A stretch of DNA of 64,000 nucleotides from Telmatospirillum sp. J64-1 (GCF_006980715.1 NZ_SBHN01000023.1:42727-106726), one strand, 5' to 3'; positions 27,435 to 36,790 are shown, counted from the first letter of the stretch. The notes: generated from the letters alone by a model not told the origin. Translations and numbers: made by a program.

Positions 27435-30203
27435 ATGAGCGGGACCACCCCCCGCCACGTCTTCCTCGTGGACGGCTCCGGATTCATCTTCCGCGCCTTC
27501 CACGCTCTTCCGCCCATGACCCGTGCCGACGGCACCCCGGTCAATGCGGTCTACGGCTTCGTCAATATGCTGATGAAGCTGTTGCAGGACACGGATGCCG
27601 ATCATCTGGCGGTGATCTTCGACGCCAGCGGCCCCACCTTCCGCAGCGACATCTACCCGCAGTACAAGGCCCACCGCCCCGAACTGCCGGAAGAGCTGAT
27701 CCCGCAATTCCCCCTGATCCGCGAGGCGACGCGGGCCTTCAACGTCTCCTGCCTGGAATTGCAGGGATACGAAGCCGACGACTTGATCGCCACCTATACC
27801 CGCGAGGCGGTGGAACGGGGGGCGCGCGTGACCATCGTGTCCTCGGACAAGGACCTGATGCAATTGGTAGGCGAGCGGGTGGACATGCTCGACCCCATCA
27901 AGAACCGCGTCATCGGCCCCGATCAGGTGCGCGAGAAATTCTTCGTCGGCCCCGAGCGCGTGGTGGATGTCCAGGCCCTGGCGGGCGATCCCACCGACAA
28001 CGTCCCCGGCGTGCCCGGCATCGGCATCAAGACCGCCGCCCAGTTGATCCAGGATTACGGTGACCTGGAAACGCTGCTGGCCCGCGCGGGCGAGATCAAG
28101 CAGCCCAAGCGCCGCCAGACCCTGCTCGACAATGCCGAGGCCGCCCGCATCTCGCAGCAATTGGTGCGCCTCTGCGTCGATTGCCCGCTGCCCGAGCCGA
28201 TGGAAAGCCTGGCGGTGCGCCAGGCCGATGCGGAATTCCTGCTGAACTTCCTCAGCCAGCAGGGCTTCAAGTCGATCCTGGGCCGGGTGCAGAGCCATCT
28301 CGCCGCCAAGGGCGCGGTGCGGGCCGAGATCGCCCCCGCCGCCGCCCCGGTGAAGCCCGAATACGAACTGGTCCTGACCGTCGAGGACCTGGACAGGTGG
28401 ATCGCCCTGGCCCGCAAGGCCGGAATCATCGGCCTGGACAGCGAGACCACCGGCCTGGACGCCATGAGCTGCGATCTGGTCGGCATTTCCATGGCCGTCG
28501 CGCCGGGCAAGGCCTGCTACATCCCACTGCGCCACACCCCGACCGAGGCCCAGGGCAGCCTTGCGCTGTCCGCGCCCGAGGAAAATGCCGAGGCCGTCCG
28601 CCTGATTCCGCTGGACCAAGCGGTCGAGCGGCTGGCGCCGCTGCTGGCCGATCCCGCCGTGCTGAAGGTCGGGCATAACATCAAATACGACCTTCAGGTC
28701 CTGGACCGCCACGGCTTGGCGGTCTCGCCCATCGACGACACCATGCTGCTGTCCTACGTGCTGGACGGCGGCGCCCATGGTCACGGGCTGGACGAGCTGT
28801 GCTCGCTGCACCTGAACCATGAAACCATCAAGTTCGCCGATGTCTGCGGCACCGGCAAGGCGCAGATCACCTTCGACAAGGTGCCGCTGGACCGGGCGCT
28901 CGACTATGCCGCCGAGGATGCGGACGTCACCCTGCGCCTGCACAGCCTGCTCAAGCCGCGCCTGGTGGCCGAGCACATGGTCACGGTCTACGAGACGCTG
29001 GAACGCCCCCTGGTGCCGGTCCTGGCCGCCATGGAACGCGAAGGCATCAAGGTCGATGCCGCCGAGCTGAAGGCCCTGTCCGAGGATTTCGGCCGCCGTC
29101 TAGCCACTTTCGAGGAAGAGATCCACAAACTGGCCGGGCGCACGTTCAATATCGGCTCGCCCAAACAATTGGGCGAGATCCTGTTCGACGAGCTCGGCCT
29201 GCCCGGCGGCAAGAAAAGCAAGACCGGGGCCTATTCCACCGGCGCCGATATCCTGGAAAACCTTGCCGCCCAGGGCCACGACCTGCCCGCCCGCGTGCTC
29301 GACTGGCGCCAGTTGGCCAAGCTGAAAAGCACCTATGCCGATGCCTTGGGCGGCCAGATCAATCCGAAGACCGGGCGCATCCATACCAGCTATTCCATGG
29401 CCGTCACCACGACGGGCCGCCTGTCTTCCTCGGACCCGAACCTGCAGAACATCCCGATCCGCAGCGAGGACGGGCGCAAGATCCGCCGCGCCTTCGTGGC
29501 GCCCGAGGGCTGCAAGCTGCTGTCGGCCGACTATTCGCAGATCGAGCTGCGCTTGGTGGCCCACGTGGCGAATATCGAGGGGCTGAAACAGGCCTTCCAC
29601 GAGGGCACCGACATTCATGCCGTCACCGCCAGCCAGGTCTTCGGCGTGCCGGTCGAGGGTATGGACCCGATGATCCGCCGTCAGGCCAAGGCCATCAATT
29701 TCGGCATCATCTACGGCATCAGCGCCTTCGGCCTGGCGAACCAGCTGGGCATCCCCCAGGGCGAGGCGAAGCGCTATATCGAGGCCTATTTCGCCCGCTA
29801 TCCGGAAATCCGCGACTATATGGAGCGGACCAAGGAAGAGGCGCGAGAAAAGGGCTTCGTGACCACGCCCTTCGGCCGCAAATGCTTCACGCCGGGCATC
29901 AAGGACCGCAACGGCGCCATGCGCAGCTTCGCCGAGCGCGCGGCCATCAACGCGCCCATCCAGGGCGGGGCCGCCGACATCATCAAGCGCGCCATGCTGC
30001 GCCTGCCTCCGGCCCTGGCCGCGGCGGGGCTGTCGGCCAAGATGCTGCTGCAGGTGCATGACGAATTGGTCTTCGAAGTGCCCGATGCCGAGGTCGAGGC
30101 CACCCGTGCCCTGGTCAAGCAGGTGATGGAAAGCGCCGCCAGCCTGGACGTGCCGCTGGTGGTCGAGACCGGTGCGGCGGAGAATTGGGCGCTCGCGCAT
30201 TAG
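27435..30203 (+). CDS. polA: DNA polymerase I
   Basis: A 922-aa repair and Okazaki-fragment polymerase. Residues 1-300 form the 5'-3' exonuclease (FLVDGSGFIFRAFHALPP, LQGYEADDLIAT). Residues 310-510 form the 3'-5' proofreading domain, here with intact acidic residues (GLDSETTGLDAM, LDYAAEDADVTL). The rest is the family A polymerase with LSADYSQIELRL, RRQAKAINFGIIYGIS and LQVHDELVFEVP. The full three-domain length and intact motifs suggest a fully active enzyme. Confidence 0.97.
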   Translation: MSGTTPRHVFLVDGSGFIFRAFHALPPMTRADGTPVNAVYGFVNMLMKLLQDTDADHLAVIFDASGPTFRSDIYPQYKAHRPELPEELIPQFPLIREATRAFNVSCLELQGYEADDLIATYTREAVERGARVTIVSSDKDLMQLVGERVDMLDPIKNRVIGPDQVREKFFVGPERVVDVQALAGDPTDNVPGVPGIGIKTAAQLIQDYGDLETLLARAGEIKQPKRRQTLLDNAEAARISQQLVRLCVDCPLPEPMESLAVRQADAEFLLNFLSQQGFKSILGRVQSHLAAKGAVRAEIAPAAAPVKPEYELVLTVEDLDRWIALARKAGIIGLDSETTGLDAMSCDLVGISMAVAPGKACYIPLRHTPTEAQGSLALSAPEENAEAVRLIPLDQAVERLAPLLADPAVLKVGHNIKYDLQVLDRHGLAVSPIDDTMLLSYVLDGGAHGHGLDELCSLHLNHETIKFADVCGTGKAQITFDKVPLDRALDYAAEDADVTLRLHSLLKPRLVAEHMVTVYETLERPLVPVLAAMEREGIKVDAAELKALSEDFGRRLATFEEEIHKLAGRTFNIGSPKQLGEILFDELGLPGGKKSKTGAYSTGADILENLAAQGHDLPARVLDWRQLAKLKSTYADALGGQINPKTGRIHTSYSMAVTTTGRLSSSDPNLQNIPIRSEDGRKIRRAFVAPEGCKLLSADYSQIELRLVAHVANIEGLKQAFHEGTDIHAVTASQVFGVPVEGMDPMIRRQAKAINFGIIYGISAFGLANQLGIPQGEAKRYIEAYFARYPEIRDYMERTKEEAREKGFVTTPFGRKCFTPGIKDRNGAMRSFAERAAINAPIQGGAADIIKRAMLRLPPALAAAGLSAKMLLQVHDELVFEVPDAEVEATRALVKQVMESAASLDVPLVVETGAAENWALAH

Positions 30204-30218
30204 GCTTCTGTTCTTTCT

Positions 30219-30259
30219 CCCGTCATTCCCGCGCAAGCGGAGGTGACGGAGAGAATGGG
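30219..30259. repeat. Interspersed GC-rich repeat copy
   Basis: CCGTCATTCCCGCGCAAGCGG is followed by GGTGACGG, which pairs with the start. It belongs to the same family as the copies near 3830, 5681 and 24816, and sits just after polA. Confidence 0.6.
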
Positions 30260-30308
30260 AGGCGGCGCAAAACCAAAACAATGTGAACGACAGCAGACAG
30301 GGGGGTGA

Positions 30309-32093
30309 ATGGGGATGGACGCAGCAACGCTGCATCTGGTGGTCGTGTTCGCCGTGTTGGTGGCCACCCTGGTCGCCTTCATGAAGGAATGGGTACCGCC
30401 CGAAATGGTGGCGCTCTGCGTGCCGCCGGTGCTGCTGATCAGCGGCGTGCTGACGCCCAACGAAGTGTTGGACACCCTGTCCAACAACGCCATGTTCACC
30501 ATCGCCTGCATGTTCGTCCTCAGCGCCGCGCTGGAACGAACGGGCTGTATCGAGGCGCTGGGCAATGCCGTCACCCGCATGGCCGGGGAAAGCGCCCTGC
30601 TGGGTTTTGCCGGGCTGATCGCCTTTGCCGTCGTGACTTCGGCCTTCATCAACAACACCCCGGTGGTGGTGATCCTGATCCCGGTGGCGATCCGCCTGGC
30701 CCAGCATTTCCACCTGGCGCCGTCGCGCCTGCTGATCCCGCTGTCCTATGCCGCTATCCTGGGGGGCACCTGCACCCTGATCGGCACCTCGACCAATCTG
30801 GTGGTGGACGGTGTGGCCCGGCAGATGGGACAGCCCGCCTTCGGCGTGTTCGAGATCACCGGACTGGGCGTCTGCATGGCCGTCATCGGCCTGATCTATC
30901 TGATCATCGTCCAACGCTTCATGCCCGACCGCATGACCCCGTCCTTCCTGCTGGCCGAGGCCCCCGCACGCCGTTTCCTGACCGAAGTGGCCGTTCCCAG
31001 CGGCTCGCCCCTGATCGGCCAGTCCATCTCGGAAAGCAGGCTGGACGCCATTCCCGCCGCCCGCATCGTCGACCTGATCCGCGACGACGAATCACTGCGC
31101 GACGCCCTCTCCTCGGTCCGGCTGCAAAGCGGCGACCGTCTGGTCATCAAGGCCGATGTCGCCGGGCTGATGGCCCTGCGCGAGCGGGCCGGCATCGTCT
31201 TCGACGCGGAGCTTGAAGAGATCGGCACCCGCAGCACGACCATTGCCGAAGGCGTGGTCGGGCCGGGTTCGTCGCTGGTCAGCCGCAAGCTCGCCAGCGC
31301 CCAGGTCCGCCGCCATTTCGGCGTCTATATCGTCGCCGTCCATCGCCAGGGCGAGAATCTGCGCGACTTCGAGGGCACCCGTCTGGCCGTAGGCGACACC
31401 CTGCTGCTGGAAGGCCGCAACGAGGACATCCGCAAGCTGATCGAGGCGGGCGAGCTGATCAACATCACCGAGCCCCAGGAACGCCCCCTGCGCCGTGACA
31501 AAGCCCCCATCGCCGTGATCGCGGTGGCCGCAGTGATCGGGCTGGCCGCCTTCGACATCATGCCCATCGCTGGGCTGGCGCTGATCGCCGCCGTGGCGGT
31601 GGTGCTGCTGCGCTGTATCGAACCTGCCGACCTGCTGCGCGCCGTCCATTGGCCGGTGCTGCTGATCATCTTCGGCATGCTGAGCCTGGGCCTCGCCATG
31701 GACAAGACCGGGGCCGCCGCCCTGATCGCCCAGCATTCGGTGGCCATGGTCGGGGCGTTGGGGCCGATCGCCGTGCTAGCGATGCTCTATCTGCTGACCT
31801 CGATCCTAACCGAGATCGTGACCAACGCCGCCGTCGCCGTGCTGGTCACGCCGATCGCCATCGGCATGGCCTACCAGATGGGCCTCGACCCCCGCCCCTT
31901 CATCGTCGCCGTGATGTTCGGCGGCAGCGCCAGCTTCGCCACCCCCATCGGCTATCAGACCAATACCCTGGTTTATACGGCGGGCGGCTATCGCTGGTTC
32001 GATTTCGTGCGGATCGGCGCTCCCTTGAACTTCATCTTCTGGATCGCCGCGACCCTGCTGATCCCCGTCTTCTGGCCATTGCAGCCGCTCTAG
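30309..32093 (+). CDS. SLC13/DASS-type permease with two TrkA-C domains
   Basis: A 594-aa membrane protein. The two halves carry the repeated hairpin motifs of the DASS family (AFINNTPVVVILIPVA with TCTLIGTSTNLVVDG, and ILTEIVTNAAVAVLVTPIAI with a GGSASFATPIGYQTNTLVY stretch). Between them, residues about 210-390 form two RCK/TrkA-C ligand-binding domains (GSPLIGQSI, RLQSGDRLVI). Members move dicarboxylates, citrate or sulfate with Na+. The substrate is not determined here. The start ATG has GGGGGTGA immediately upstream. Confidence 0.9.
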   Translation: MGMDAATLHLVVVFAVLVATLVAFMKEWVPPEMVALCVPPVLLISGVLTPNEVLDTLSNNAMFTIACMFVLSAALERTGCIEALGNAVTRMAGESALLGFAGLIAFAVVTSAFINNTPVVVILIPVAIRLAQHFHLAPSRLLIPLSYAAILGGTCTLIGTSTNLVVDGVARQMGQPAFGVFEITGLGVCMAVIGLIYLIIVQRFMPDRMTPSFLLAEAPARRFLTEVAVPSGSPLIGQSISESRLDAIPAARIVDLIRDDESLRDALSSVRLQSGDRLVIKADVAGLMALRERAGIVFDAELEEIGTRSTTIAEGVVGPGSSLVSRKLASAQVRRHFGVYIVAVHRQGENLRDFEGTRLAVGDTLLLEGRNEDIRKLIEAGELINITEPQERPLRRDKAPIAVIAVAAVIGLAAFDIMPIAGLALIAAVAVVLLRCIEPADLLRAVHWPVLLIIFGMLSLGLAMDKTGAAALIAQHSVAMVGALGPIAVLAMLYLLTSILTEIVTNAAVAVLVTPIAIGMAYQMGLDPRPFIVAVMFGGSASFATPIGYQTNTLVYTAGGYRWFDFVRIGAPLNFIFWIAATLLIPVFWPLQPL

Positions 32094-32142
32094 CACCGTC
32101 CCACATTCCGGCGGTGGGGGAACCACCACCAGGAGATGTGCG

Positions 32143-33348
32143 ATGCCGGAATCCGGCCCCTTCTTCGACACGGGCGGGATCAGCCTGGAACGGCTGCGCC
32201 GGGACACCCCGGGATGCAGCGAAGTCCTTCACCTGAACAATGCCGGTGCGGCGCTGATGCCGCTGCCGGTGCATCGCGCCCAGGTCGGACATCTCGCCCG
32301 CGAATTGATGCGCGGCGGAACCCGTGCCGCCCGCGAGGCCGCCGAGGACGCCGAGGGCTTCTACTCCGCCGCCGCGAAGCTGCTGGGCTGCGGCAGGGAT
32401 GAAATCGCCTTTGCCGTCAGCGCCACCCAGGCCTGGCAGACCGCCTTCCATGCCCTGGACCTGAAACGCGGCAGCCGCGTCCTGATCGGACGGGCCGAAT
32501 ATGGCAGCAACCTGATGAGCCTCTATCAGGAGGCCAGGCGAAGAGGGCTGGAGATCGAGATCCTGCCCGACGATGCCGCCACCGGCAGCGTCTCGCTGGA
32601 GGCCCTGGCCGCCGCCCTGGAACGTCCGGCGGGCCTGCTTGCCGTCACCCATCTCGCCAGCACCGGCGGAGCCGTCGCCCCGGCCCGCGAGATCGGCGCC
32701 CTGGCCCGGCGGCAGGGCGTTCCCTTCCTGCTCGACGCCTGTCAGACGGTCGGCCAGATGCCGGTGGACGTGAAAAGAATCGGCTGCGACATGCTGGCCG
32801 CGACAGGGCGGAAATGGCTGCGCGGTCCGCGCGGCAGCGGCCTGCTCTATGTCCGCGGCGAGATGCTGGACCGCCTGTGCCCGCCCCTGCCCGACCTCGC
32901 TGGTTTCCGCTGGACCGGGCCGGAAGATTTCGTCCCGCGCGGCGCGGCCCGCCGCTTCGAGCAATACGAACATTCCCTGGCCGCGCGCATCGCCCTGACC
33001 CAGGCGATCCTCTATTGCCTGGAGGTCGGCCCGGAAACCATCTGGCAGGATGTGCGCCGCCTGGCCGACAAGCTGCGGAAAGACTTGTCCGCCGTTCCCG
33101 GCGTGACGCTCCAGGAATGCGGCGCCCCGCTGGCCGGTATCGTCACCTTCGAATTGGAGCGCATGTCTGCGGCGCAGGCGGCACAGGCCCTGGCGGCGAA
33201 AGGAATCAATGTTTCCGTCGCGGAAGCCGGGGCGGCGCCGCTGGATTTCGCGGAACGGGGCCTGACGGCCCTGCTGCGCGCCTCGCCGCATTACTACAAC
33301 ACGGAAGGCGAGATCGCCCGCTTCTGCGAGACGTTGCGGAAACTGTAG
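32143..33348 (+). CDS. Class V aminotransferase-fold PLP enzyme (EgtE-like possible)
   Basis: A 401-aa cytosolic PLP enzyme. Landmarks are HLNNAGAALMP, VTHLASTGGAVAP, FLLDACQTVGQMPVDV and the Schiff-base Lys in ATGRKWLRGPRGSGLLYV. The family includes cysteine desulfurases and hercynylcysteine-sulfoxide lyase EgtE. The ACQ..G and RKWLRGPRG pattern is like EgtE, and egtB and egtD lie elsewhere in this window. That match is suggestive only, and a desulfurase or isopenicillin-epimerase relative fits as well. The gene starts 49 bases after the permease stop. Confidence 0.85.
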   Translation: MPESGPFFDTGGISLERLRRDTPGCSEVLHLNNAGAALMPLPVHRAQVGHLARELMRGGTRAAREAAEDAEGFYSAAAKLLGCGRDEIAFAVSATQAWQTAFHALDLKRGSRVLIGRAEYGSNLMSLYQEARRRGLEIEILPDDAATGSVSLEALAAALERPAGLLAVTHLASTGGAVAPAREIGALARRQGVPFLLDACQTVGQMPVDVKRIGCDMLAATGRKWLRGPRGSGLLYVRGEMLDRLCPPLPDLAGFRWTGPEDFVPRGAARRFEQYEHSLAARIALTQAILYCLEVGPETIWQDVRRLADKLRKDLSAVPGVTLQECGAPLAGIVTFELERMSAAQAAQALAAKGINVSVAEAGAAPLDFAERGLTALLRASPHYYNTEGEIARFCETLRKL

Positions 33349-33407
33349 GGGCGGAAACTATAGGGGCGGAAACTGTCGGGAAGGTGGCCAGCCCCCGAAA
33401 GCAGCCT

Positions 33408-33473
33408 CTTGGCATCTTTGTGTCTTGGTCGCTTTCTAAACGCGAGGAACCGCCAAGACAGAAAGACACCAAG
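33408..33473. repeat. Imperfect inverted repeat between genes
   Basis: CTTGGCATCTTTGTGTCTTG near 33408 pairs imperfectly with GAACCGCCAAGACAGAAAGA (followed by CACCAAGG) ending near 33473, with a short loop. The word CTTGGTGTCTTTCTGTCTTG is a common interspersed bacterial motif. Just upstream, GGGGCGGAAACT occurs twice in tandem (33349-33375). Confidence 0.6.
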
Positions 33474-33530
33474 GCCAAGAATAGAGACAAAAAGAGTCTC
33501 TGCGGAGCAGTAGGCTCCGCTGTCATGGCC

Positions 33531-33570
33531 AGAAAAGAAAAAGGGCGGCAATCCGAAGATTGCCGCCCTT
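33531..33570 (-). terminator. Terminator of the double cold-shock-domain gene
   Basis: AAGGGCGGCAATC and GATTGCCGCCCTT form a perfect 13-bp stem with a four-base loop (TTCG on the minus strand). The minus strand continues with T-rich sequence. It begins 6 bases after the stop codon. Confidence 0.88.
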
Positions 33571-33575
33571 CTTTT

Positions 33576-34205
33576 TTAGATCAGGTCGACGCGCTCGGCC
33601 TGCGGGCCCTTCTGGCCCATGCTGACCGACATGCGCACGCGCTGGTCGGTTTCCAGGGCACGGAGACCCGAGCGTTCCAGCGCCTTGATGTGGACGAACA
33701 CGTCCTTGCCGCCCTCATCGGGAGCGACAAAGCCGAAGCCCTTGTCGGCGCTGAAGAACTTGACGGTGCCTTCGACCGTTTCGGAAGGCATCGACATGTG
33801 GCCGCCACCACGCGGAGCGGAGCGGGGAGACGCGACGGCGGTGCTGCTGTCGACGCTATGCACGTTCATGACCTGCGGGCCACGCTGGCCCGGGCCCAGG
33901 TCGCAAACGATGGTTGCGCCTTCCTCGACTTCACCCAGACCGGCGCGGGTCAGCACGGAGACGTGCAGGAACGCGTCCTGCGAACCGTCCGTCGGCGCGA
34001 CGAAGCCGAAGCCCTTCGAGGCGTTGAACCACTTCACCGTAGCGGTGACGTTCGGAGTATCCACAACCGCTTGGCGGGGGGCACCACCACCGAAGCCCAT
34101 CGAGGGGCTGCGGCTGGGCATCCGAGGCTCAAAGGCCGCCTCGAAATCATCCCCACGCCCACCACGCCGCGGGCGATCGCCAAAGTTGTCGCGCTTCCAT
34201 GCCAT
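33576..34205 (-). CDS. Double cold-shock-domain protein
   Basis: A 209-aa protein with an Arg/Gly-rich tail of about 50 residues (RDNFGDRPRRGGRGDD), then two cold-shock domains. The first is TATVKWFNASKGFGFVAPTD with DAFLHVSVLTRAGL (about 54-118), and the second EGTVKFFSADKGFGFVAPDE with DVFVHIKALERSGL (about 143-208). Both have RNP1 and RNP2. Alphaproteobacteria often carry such tandem CSD proteins with stationary-phase or stress roles. The basic head may bind RNA as well. Confidence 0.93.
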   Translation of the reverse strand: MAWKRDNFGDRPRRGGRGDDFEAAFEPRMPSRSPSMGFGGGAPRQAVVDTPNVTATVKWFNASKGFGFVAPTDGSQDAFLHVSVLTRAGLGEVEEGATIVCDLGPGQRGPQVMNVHSVDSSTAVASPRSAPRGGGHMSMPSETVEGTVKFFSADKGFGFVAPDEGGKDVFVHIKALERSGLRALETDQRVRMSVSMGQKGPQAERVDLI

Positions 34206-34613
34206 GTTCTAACTTCCAGTCCGTTAGGTATCTTAATCTACTCGTCTGTCGCCGCTGGCCTACTCAGCCTCGGCCGTTCCGACCTTCCACCCTGTCCCCC
34301 GGCGCGTCCCCGCGATGACGGGAACTGGTCCGGCGTTTTCCAGGCCACAGCCCAAAGCCTGGAATACAAGGCGGTTGTGTCGGCTTCGTCCTGCCGCAAC
34401 GTATTCCTGTTTTGCCCACTCGATCTCGAAGTCAGCGACCATGGCGGGGCGCTTCCGTGCCAACACGACCTTTCCCGGCGGCTCGGGGCCGCAGGGCTCG
34501 GAAAGACGTATCAGCGGTTACCAACTCCATCCCGGATGTCCAAGGTGGCGAGACCGACTACTCATCATAGCACTATTCTGTCCGCCGTCACTGTTCTTGA
34601 CGAGGAAGAATGT
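34206..34613. other. Noncoding gap with probable leader of the cold-shock gene
   Basis: No convincing gene is visible in these 408 bases on either strand. The part next to 34205 is presumably the promoter and long leader of the minus-strand cold-shock gene. Short frames here lack ribosome sites and family motifs. Confidence 0.4.
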
Positions 34614-34697
34614 GTGAAAAAGAAAGCGTGTCCTTCTTGCCACAGGCCATTCGGCCAAGTCCTTCTATACGGAAGGAAAGGTGATCGCCATAGCTAG
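34614..34697 (+). pseudogene. Possible DUF2256-like fragment, 27 aa
   Basis: A GTG frame reading VKKKACPSCHRPFGQVLLYG, then seven more residues and a stop. GAGGAAG lies 8-10 bases upstream. The first half, K-x-C-P-x-C-x-R-P-F, is the start of the DUF2256 zinc-ribbon family, but the usual WRKKW and second Cys pair are missing. It may be a truncated remnant or a chance match. Confidence 0.3.
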
Positions 34698-35506
34698 GCG
34701 AGCATTACCTCCTTTTCGCTTAGGCTTTCCTGGAGGTCGTGGTCACGCAGGAAGACCCATTCCTTGCCGTTCGACAGATCCGCACGGAAGCGATAGCCGG
34801 ATGCACAGAAATCCTTCAGCGCCTCGGGCTCGTCGATGCGGTTCTCGATCATGAAGCGGGCCATCATGCCGCGCGCGCGCTTGGCCATCAGGCCGATGAC
34901 CTTGGCCTGGCCGCCCTTGACCTCCTTGAAGACCGGCGTGATCAGGGGCACCGACAGGCGCTTGGCCCCCACCGCCTTGAAATATTCCGTCGAGGCCAGG
35001 TTGACGATGACCGGGCTCGCATGGCCGGCGACGGCGGCTTCCGCCGCCTGGGCGAGACGCGCCCCCCAGAAGTCGTACAGATCGTTGCCGCGCGGATTCG
35101 CCATCCGCGTCCCCATCTCCAGGCGGTAGGGCTGGATCAGGTCGAAGGGGCGCAGAAGGCCGTAAAGGCCGGACAGAATGCCCAGATGGTCCTGTGCCCA
35201 GGTCAGGTCCTCCACCCCCAGCGTCGAAGCCTCCAGGCCGATATAGGTGTCACCGGCGAAAGCGAGGACCGCCTGTTTGGCGTTCTGCGGCGTAAAAGGC
35301 GTGGAAAAGGAGCGGAAGCGTTCATAATTCATATCCGCAAGGCTGGGGCTGATGTCCATCAGGCGGGACAGATCGGCCCGCGACAGCCCCCGTGCCGTTT
35401 CCACCAGGATCGCCGTTTCCTCGAGGAAGGCGGGCTGGGTATGGGGCAAGGGCAGCACGGGCGGATCGAAGTCCAGCTTCTTGGCGGGCGACAGCAGGGC
35501 CAGCAT
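34694..35506 (-). CDS. yaaA: Peroxide stress protein YaaA (DUF328/UPF0246)
   Basis: A 270-aa cytosolic protein that in E. coli limits free intracellular iron during H2O2 stress. Family landmarks are the N-terminal LALLSPAKKLDFD, DFWGARLAQA, VNLASTEYFKAV and MAKRARGMMARFMI. ATG 35506 has GGAGAG upstream; a longer frame to 35674 is not supported. It diverges from the peptidyl-prolyl isomerase, ArsC-like and msrB genes, which forms a redox-themed neighbourhood. Confidence 0.93.
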   Translation of the reverse strand: MLALLSPAKKLDFDPPVLPLPHTQPAFLEETAILVETARGLSRADLSRLMDISPSLADMNYERFRSFSTPFTPQNAKQAVLAFAGDTYIGLEASTLGVEDLTWAQDHLGILSGLYGLLRPFDLIQPYRLEMGTRMANPRGNDLYDFWGARLAQAAEAAVAGHASPVIVNLASTEYFKAVGAKRLSVPLITPVFKEVKGGQAKVIGLMAKRARGMMARFMIENRIDEPEALKDFCASGYRFRADLSNGKEWVFLRDHDLQESLSEKEVMLA

Positions 35507-35647
35507 GACAGGGCTCTCCGTTTGGCAATGAAACCACAAGGCTTCTACCCCAGCCGAGGCAGCCCCACCAGACCAAATGGGCTGGAAATTCTGGCCCGGA
35601 GCGGCGGCACCGGTTAAGGTGCCGCTTCGTTTAATCGAGAGGTGATC

Positions 35648-35968
35648 ATGTCCGACCAGATCCGCGCTTCGCATATCCTCCTGATGTATCAGGGCTCGAT
35701 GCGCTCGACCGCCACCCGCTCGCGCGAAGAAGCGGAAACCCAGATTGCCGAACTGAAGGCCCGTATCGACAACGGCGCCGAGTTCGCCGACGTCGCCCGC
35801 GAATTCTCCGATTGCCCCTCCTCCGCCGAAGGCGGCAGCCTAGGCAGCTTCGGCCGCGGCATGATGGTCAAGGGCTTCGAGGACGCCGCCTTCGCCCTGC
35901 AGCCCGGCGAAGTTTCCGGCGTGGTCGAGACGCCGTTCGGCTTCCACCTGATCCAGCGCACCGCCTGA
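35648..35968 (+). CDS. Parvulin-type peptidyl-prolyl isomerase
   Basis: A 106-aa single rotamase domain like PpiC/Pin1: IRASHILLMYQGS at the start, then SREEAETQIAELKARI, FADVAREFSDCPSSAEGGSLG and the C-terminal VVETPFGFHLIQRT. No signal peptide is present, so it acts in the cytoplasm. GAGG precedes the ATG at 35648. The ArsC-like gene starts three bases after its stop, so they form an operon. Confidence 0.92.
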   Translation: MSDQIRASHILLMYQGSMRSTATRSREEAETQIAELKARIDNGAEFADVAREFSDCPSSAEGGSLGSFGRGMMVKGFEDAAFALQPGEVSGVVETPFGFHLIQRTA

Positions 35969-35970
35969 TC

Positions 35971-36327
35971 ATGCTCGCGGTCTACGGCATCAAGAGCTGC
36001 GACACCTGCCGCAAGGCCCGTGCCTGGCTCGAGTCCCAGGGCATCGCCCACCATTGGCACGATCTGCGCGCCGATGGCCTGGACCAGGCGATGCTGGACC
36101 GCTGGATCGGCAGGCTGGGCTGGGAGGCGCTGCTCAACAAGCGCGGCACCACTTGGCGCGGCCTGCCGGCCGAACAGACCGCCGGTCTCAACGAAGACAA
36201 GGCGAAGGCGCTGATGCTGGCCCATCCGGCCCTGATCAAGCGCCCCGTCTTCGAACGCGACGGCATGGTCGTCCTGGGCTTCACCGACGCCCAGAAGGCA
36301 CAGCTGGCCGCCCCCACGCCCGCCTAG
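35971..36327 (+). CDS. ArsC/Spx-family thioredoxin-fold protein (YffB-like)
   Basis: A 118-aa protein of the arsenate-reductase family. It begins LAVYGIKSCDTCRKARAWLE with a CxxC at the active site and includes WEALLNKRGTTWRGLP and HPALIKRPVFERDG. The pattern, length and double Cys match the YffB/Spx-related branch, which is glutathione-linked, rather than a true arsenic-operon ArsC. It is coupled to the upstream isomerase and precedes msrB by 15 bases. Confidence 0.9.
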   Translation: MLAVYGIKSCDTCRKARAWLESQGIAHHWHDLRADGLDQAMLDRWIGRLGWEALLNKRGTTWRGLPAEQTAGLNEDKAKALMLAHPALIKRPVFERDGMVVLGFTDAQKAQLAAPTPA

Positions 36328-36342
36328 GCACAGGAGAGCATC

Positions 36343-36753
36343 ATGGCCGAGTCACCCGACAAGCTGCGGAAAAGCGACGAGGAATGGCGGGCCGAACTGA
36401 CGCCCGAGCAATACAATATATGCCGTTGCGGCGGCACCGAGGCGCCCTTCACCGGCAAGTACTGGGACACCAAGACACCGGGCATCTATGTCTGCGCCTG
36501 CTGCGGCAACGAATTGTTCAGCAGCGAGACGAAATACGATTCCGGCAGTGGCTGGCCCAGCTTCTTCGCCCCCATCCGCGAGGACGCCGTCGCCACCCGC
36601 CTCGACACCAGTCACGGCATGATCCGCGACGAAGCGATCTGCGCCCGCTGCGAAGCCCATCTGGGCCACGTCTTCAACGACGGCCCCCGCCCGACGGGCA
36701 TGCGCTGGTGCATGAACTCCGCCTCGCTCAGGCTGATCCCGAAAGAAGCGTAA
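36343..36753 (+). CDS. msrB: Peptide-methionine (R)-S-oxide reductase
   Basis: A 136-aa MsrB that repairs methionine-R-sulfoxide in proteins. It has the zinc pairs CACC and CARC, the motif [14 protein letters not shown], and the catalytic Cys in [12 protein letters not shown] near residue 125. It lacks a signal peptide and so is cytosolic. It closes a likely three-gene redox operon ahead of a terminator. Confidence 0.95.
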   Translation: MAESPDKLRKSDEEWRAELTPEQYNICRCGGTEAPFTGKYWDTKTPGIYVCACCGNELFSSETKYDSGSGWPSFFAPIREDAVATRLDTSHGMIRDEAICARCEAHLGHVFNDGPRPTGMRWCMNSASLRLIPKEA

Positions 36754-36790
36754 AGAAGCGAAACAGCCCGTTTCATTCCTGAAACAGTTT

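Noticed and set aside
27123..28976. 617-aa minus-strand frame opposite polA
   Set aside because: The plus strand has all three polA domains with intact motifs. The antisense translation is a His/Gln/Gly-rich shadow without motifs.
32814..34697. 627-aa plus-strand frame running through the PLP enzyme and the cold-shock gene
   Set aside because: It crosses two well-supported genes in other frames, one of them on the opposite strand. Only the last 27 codons have a motif, and these are listed separately.
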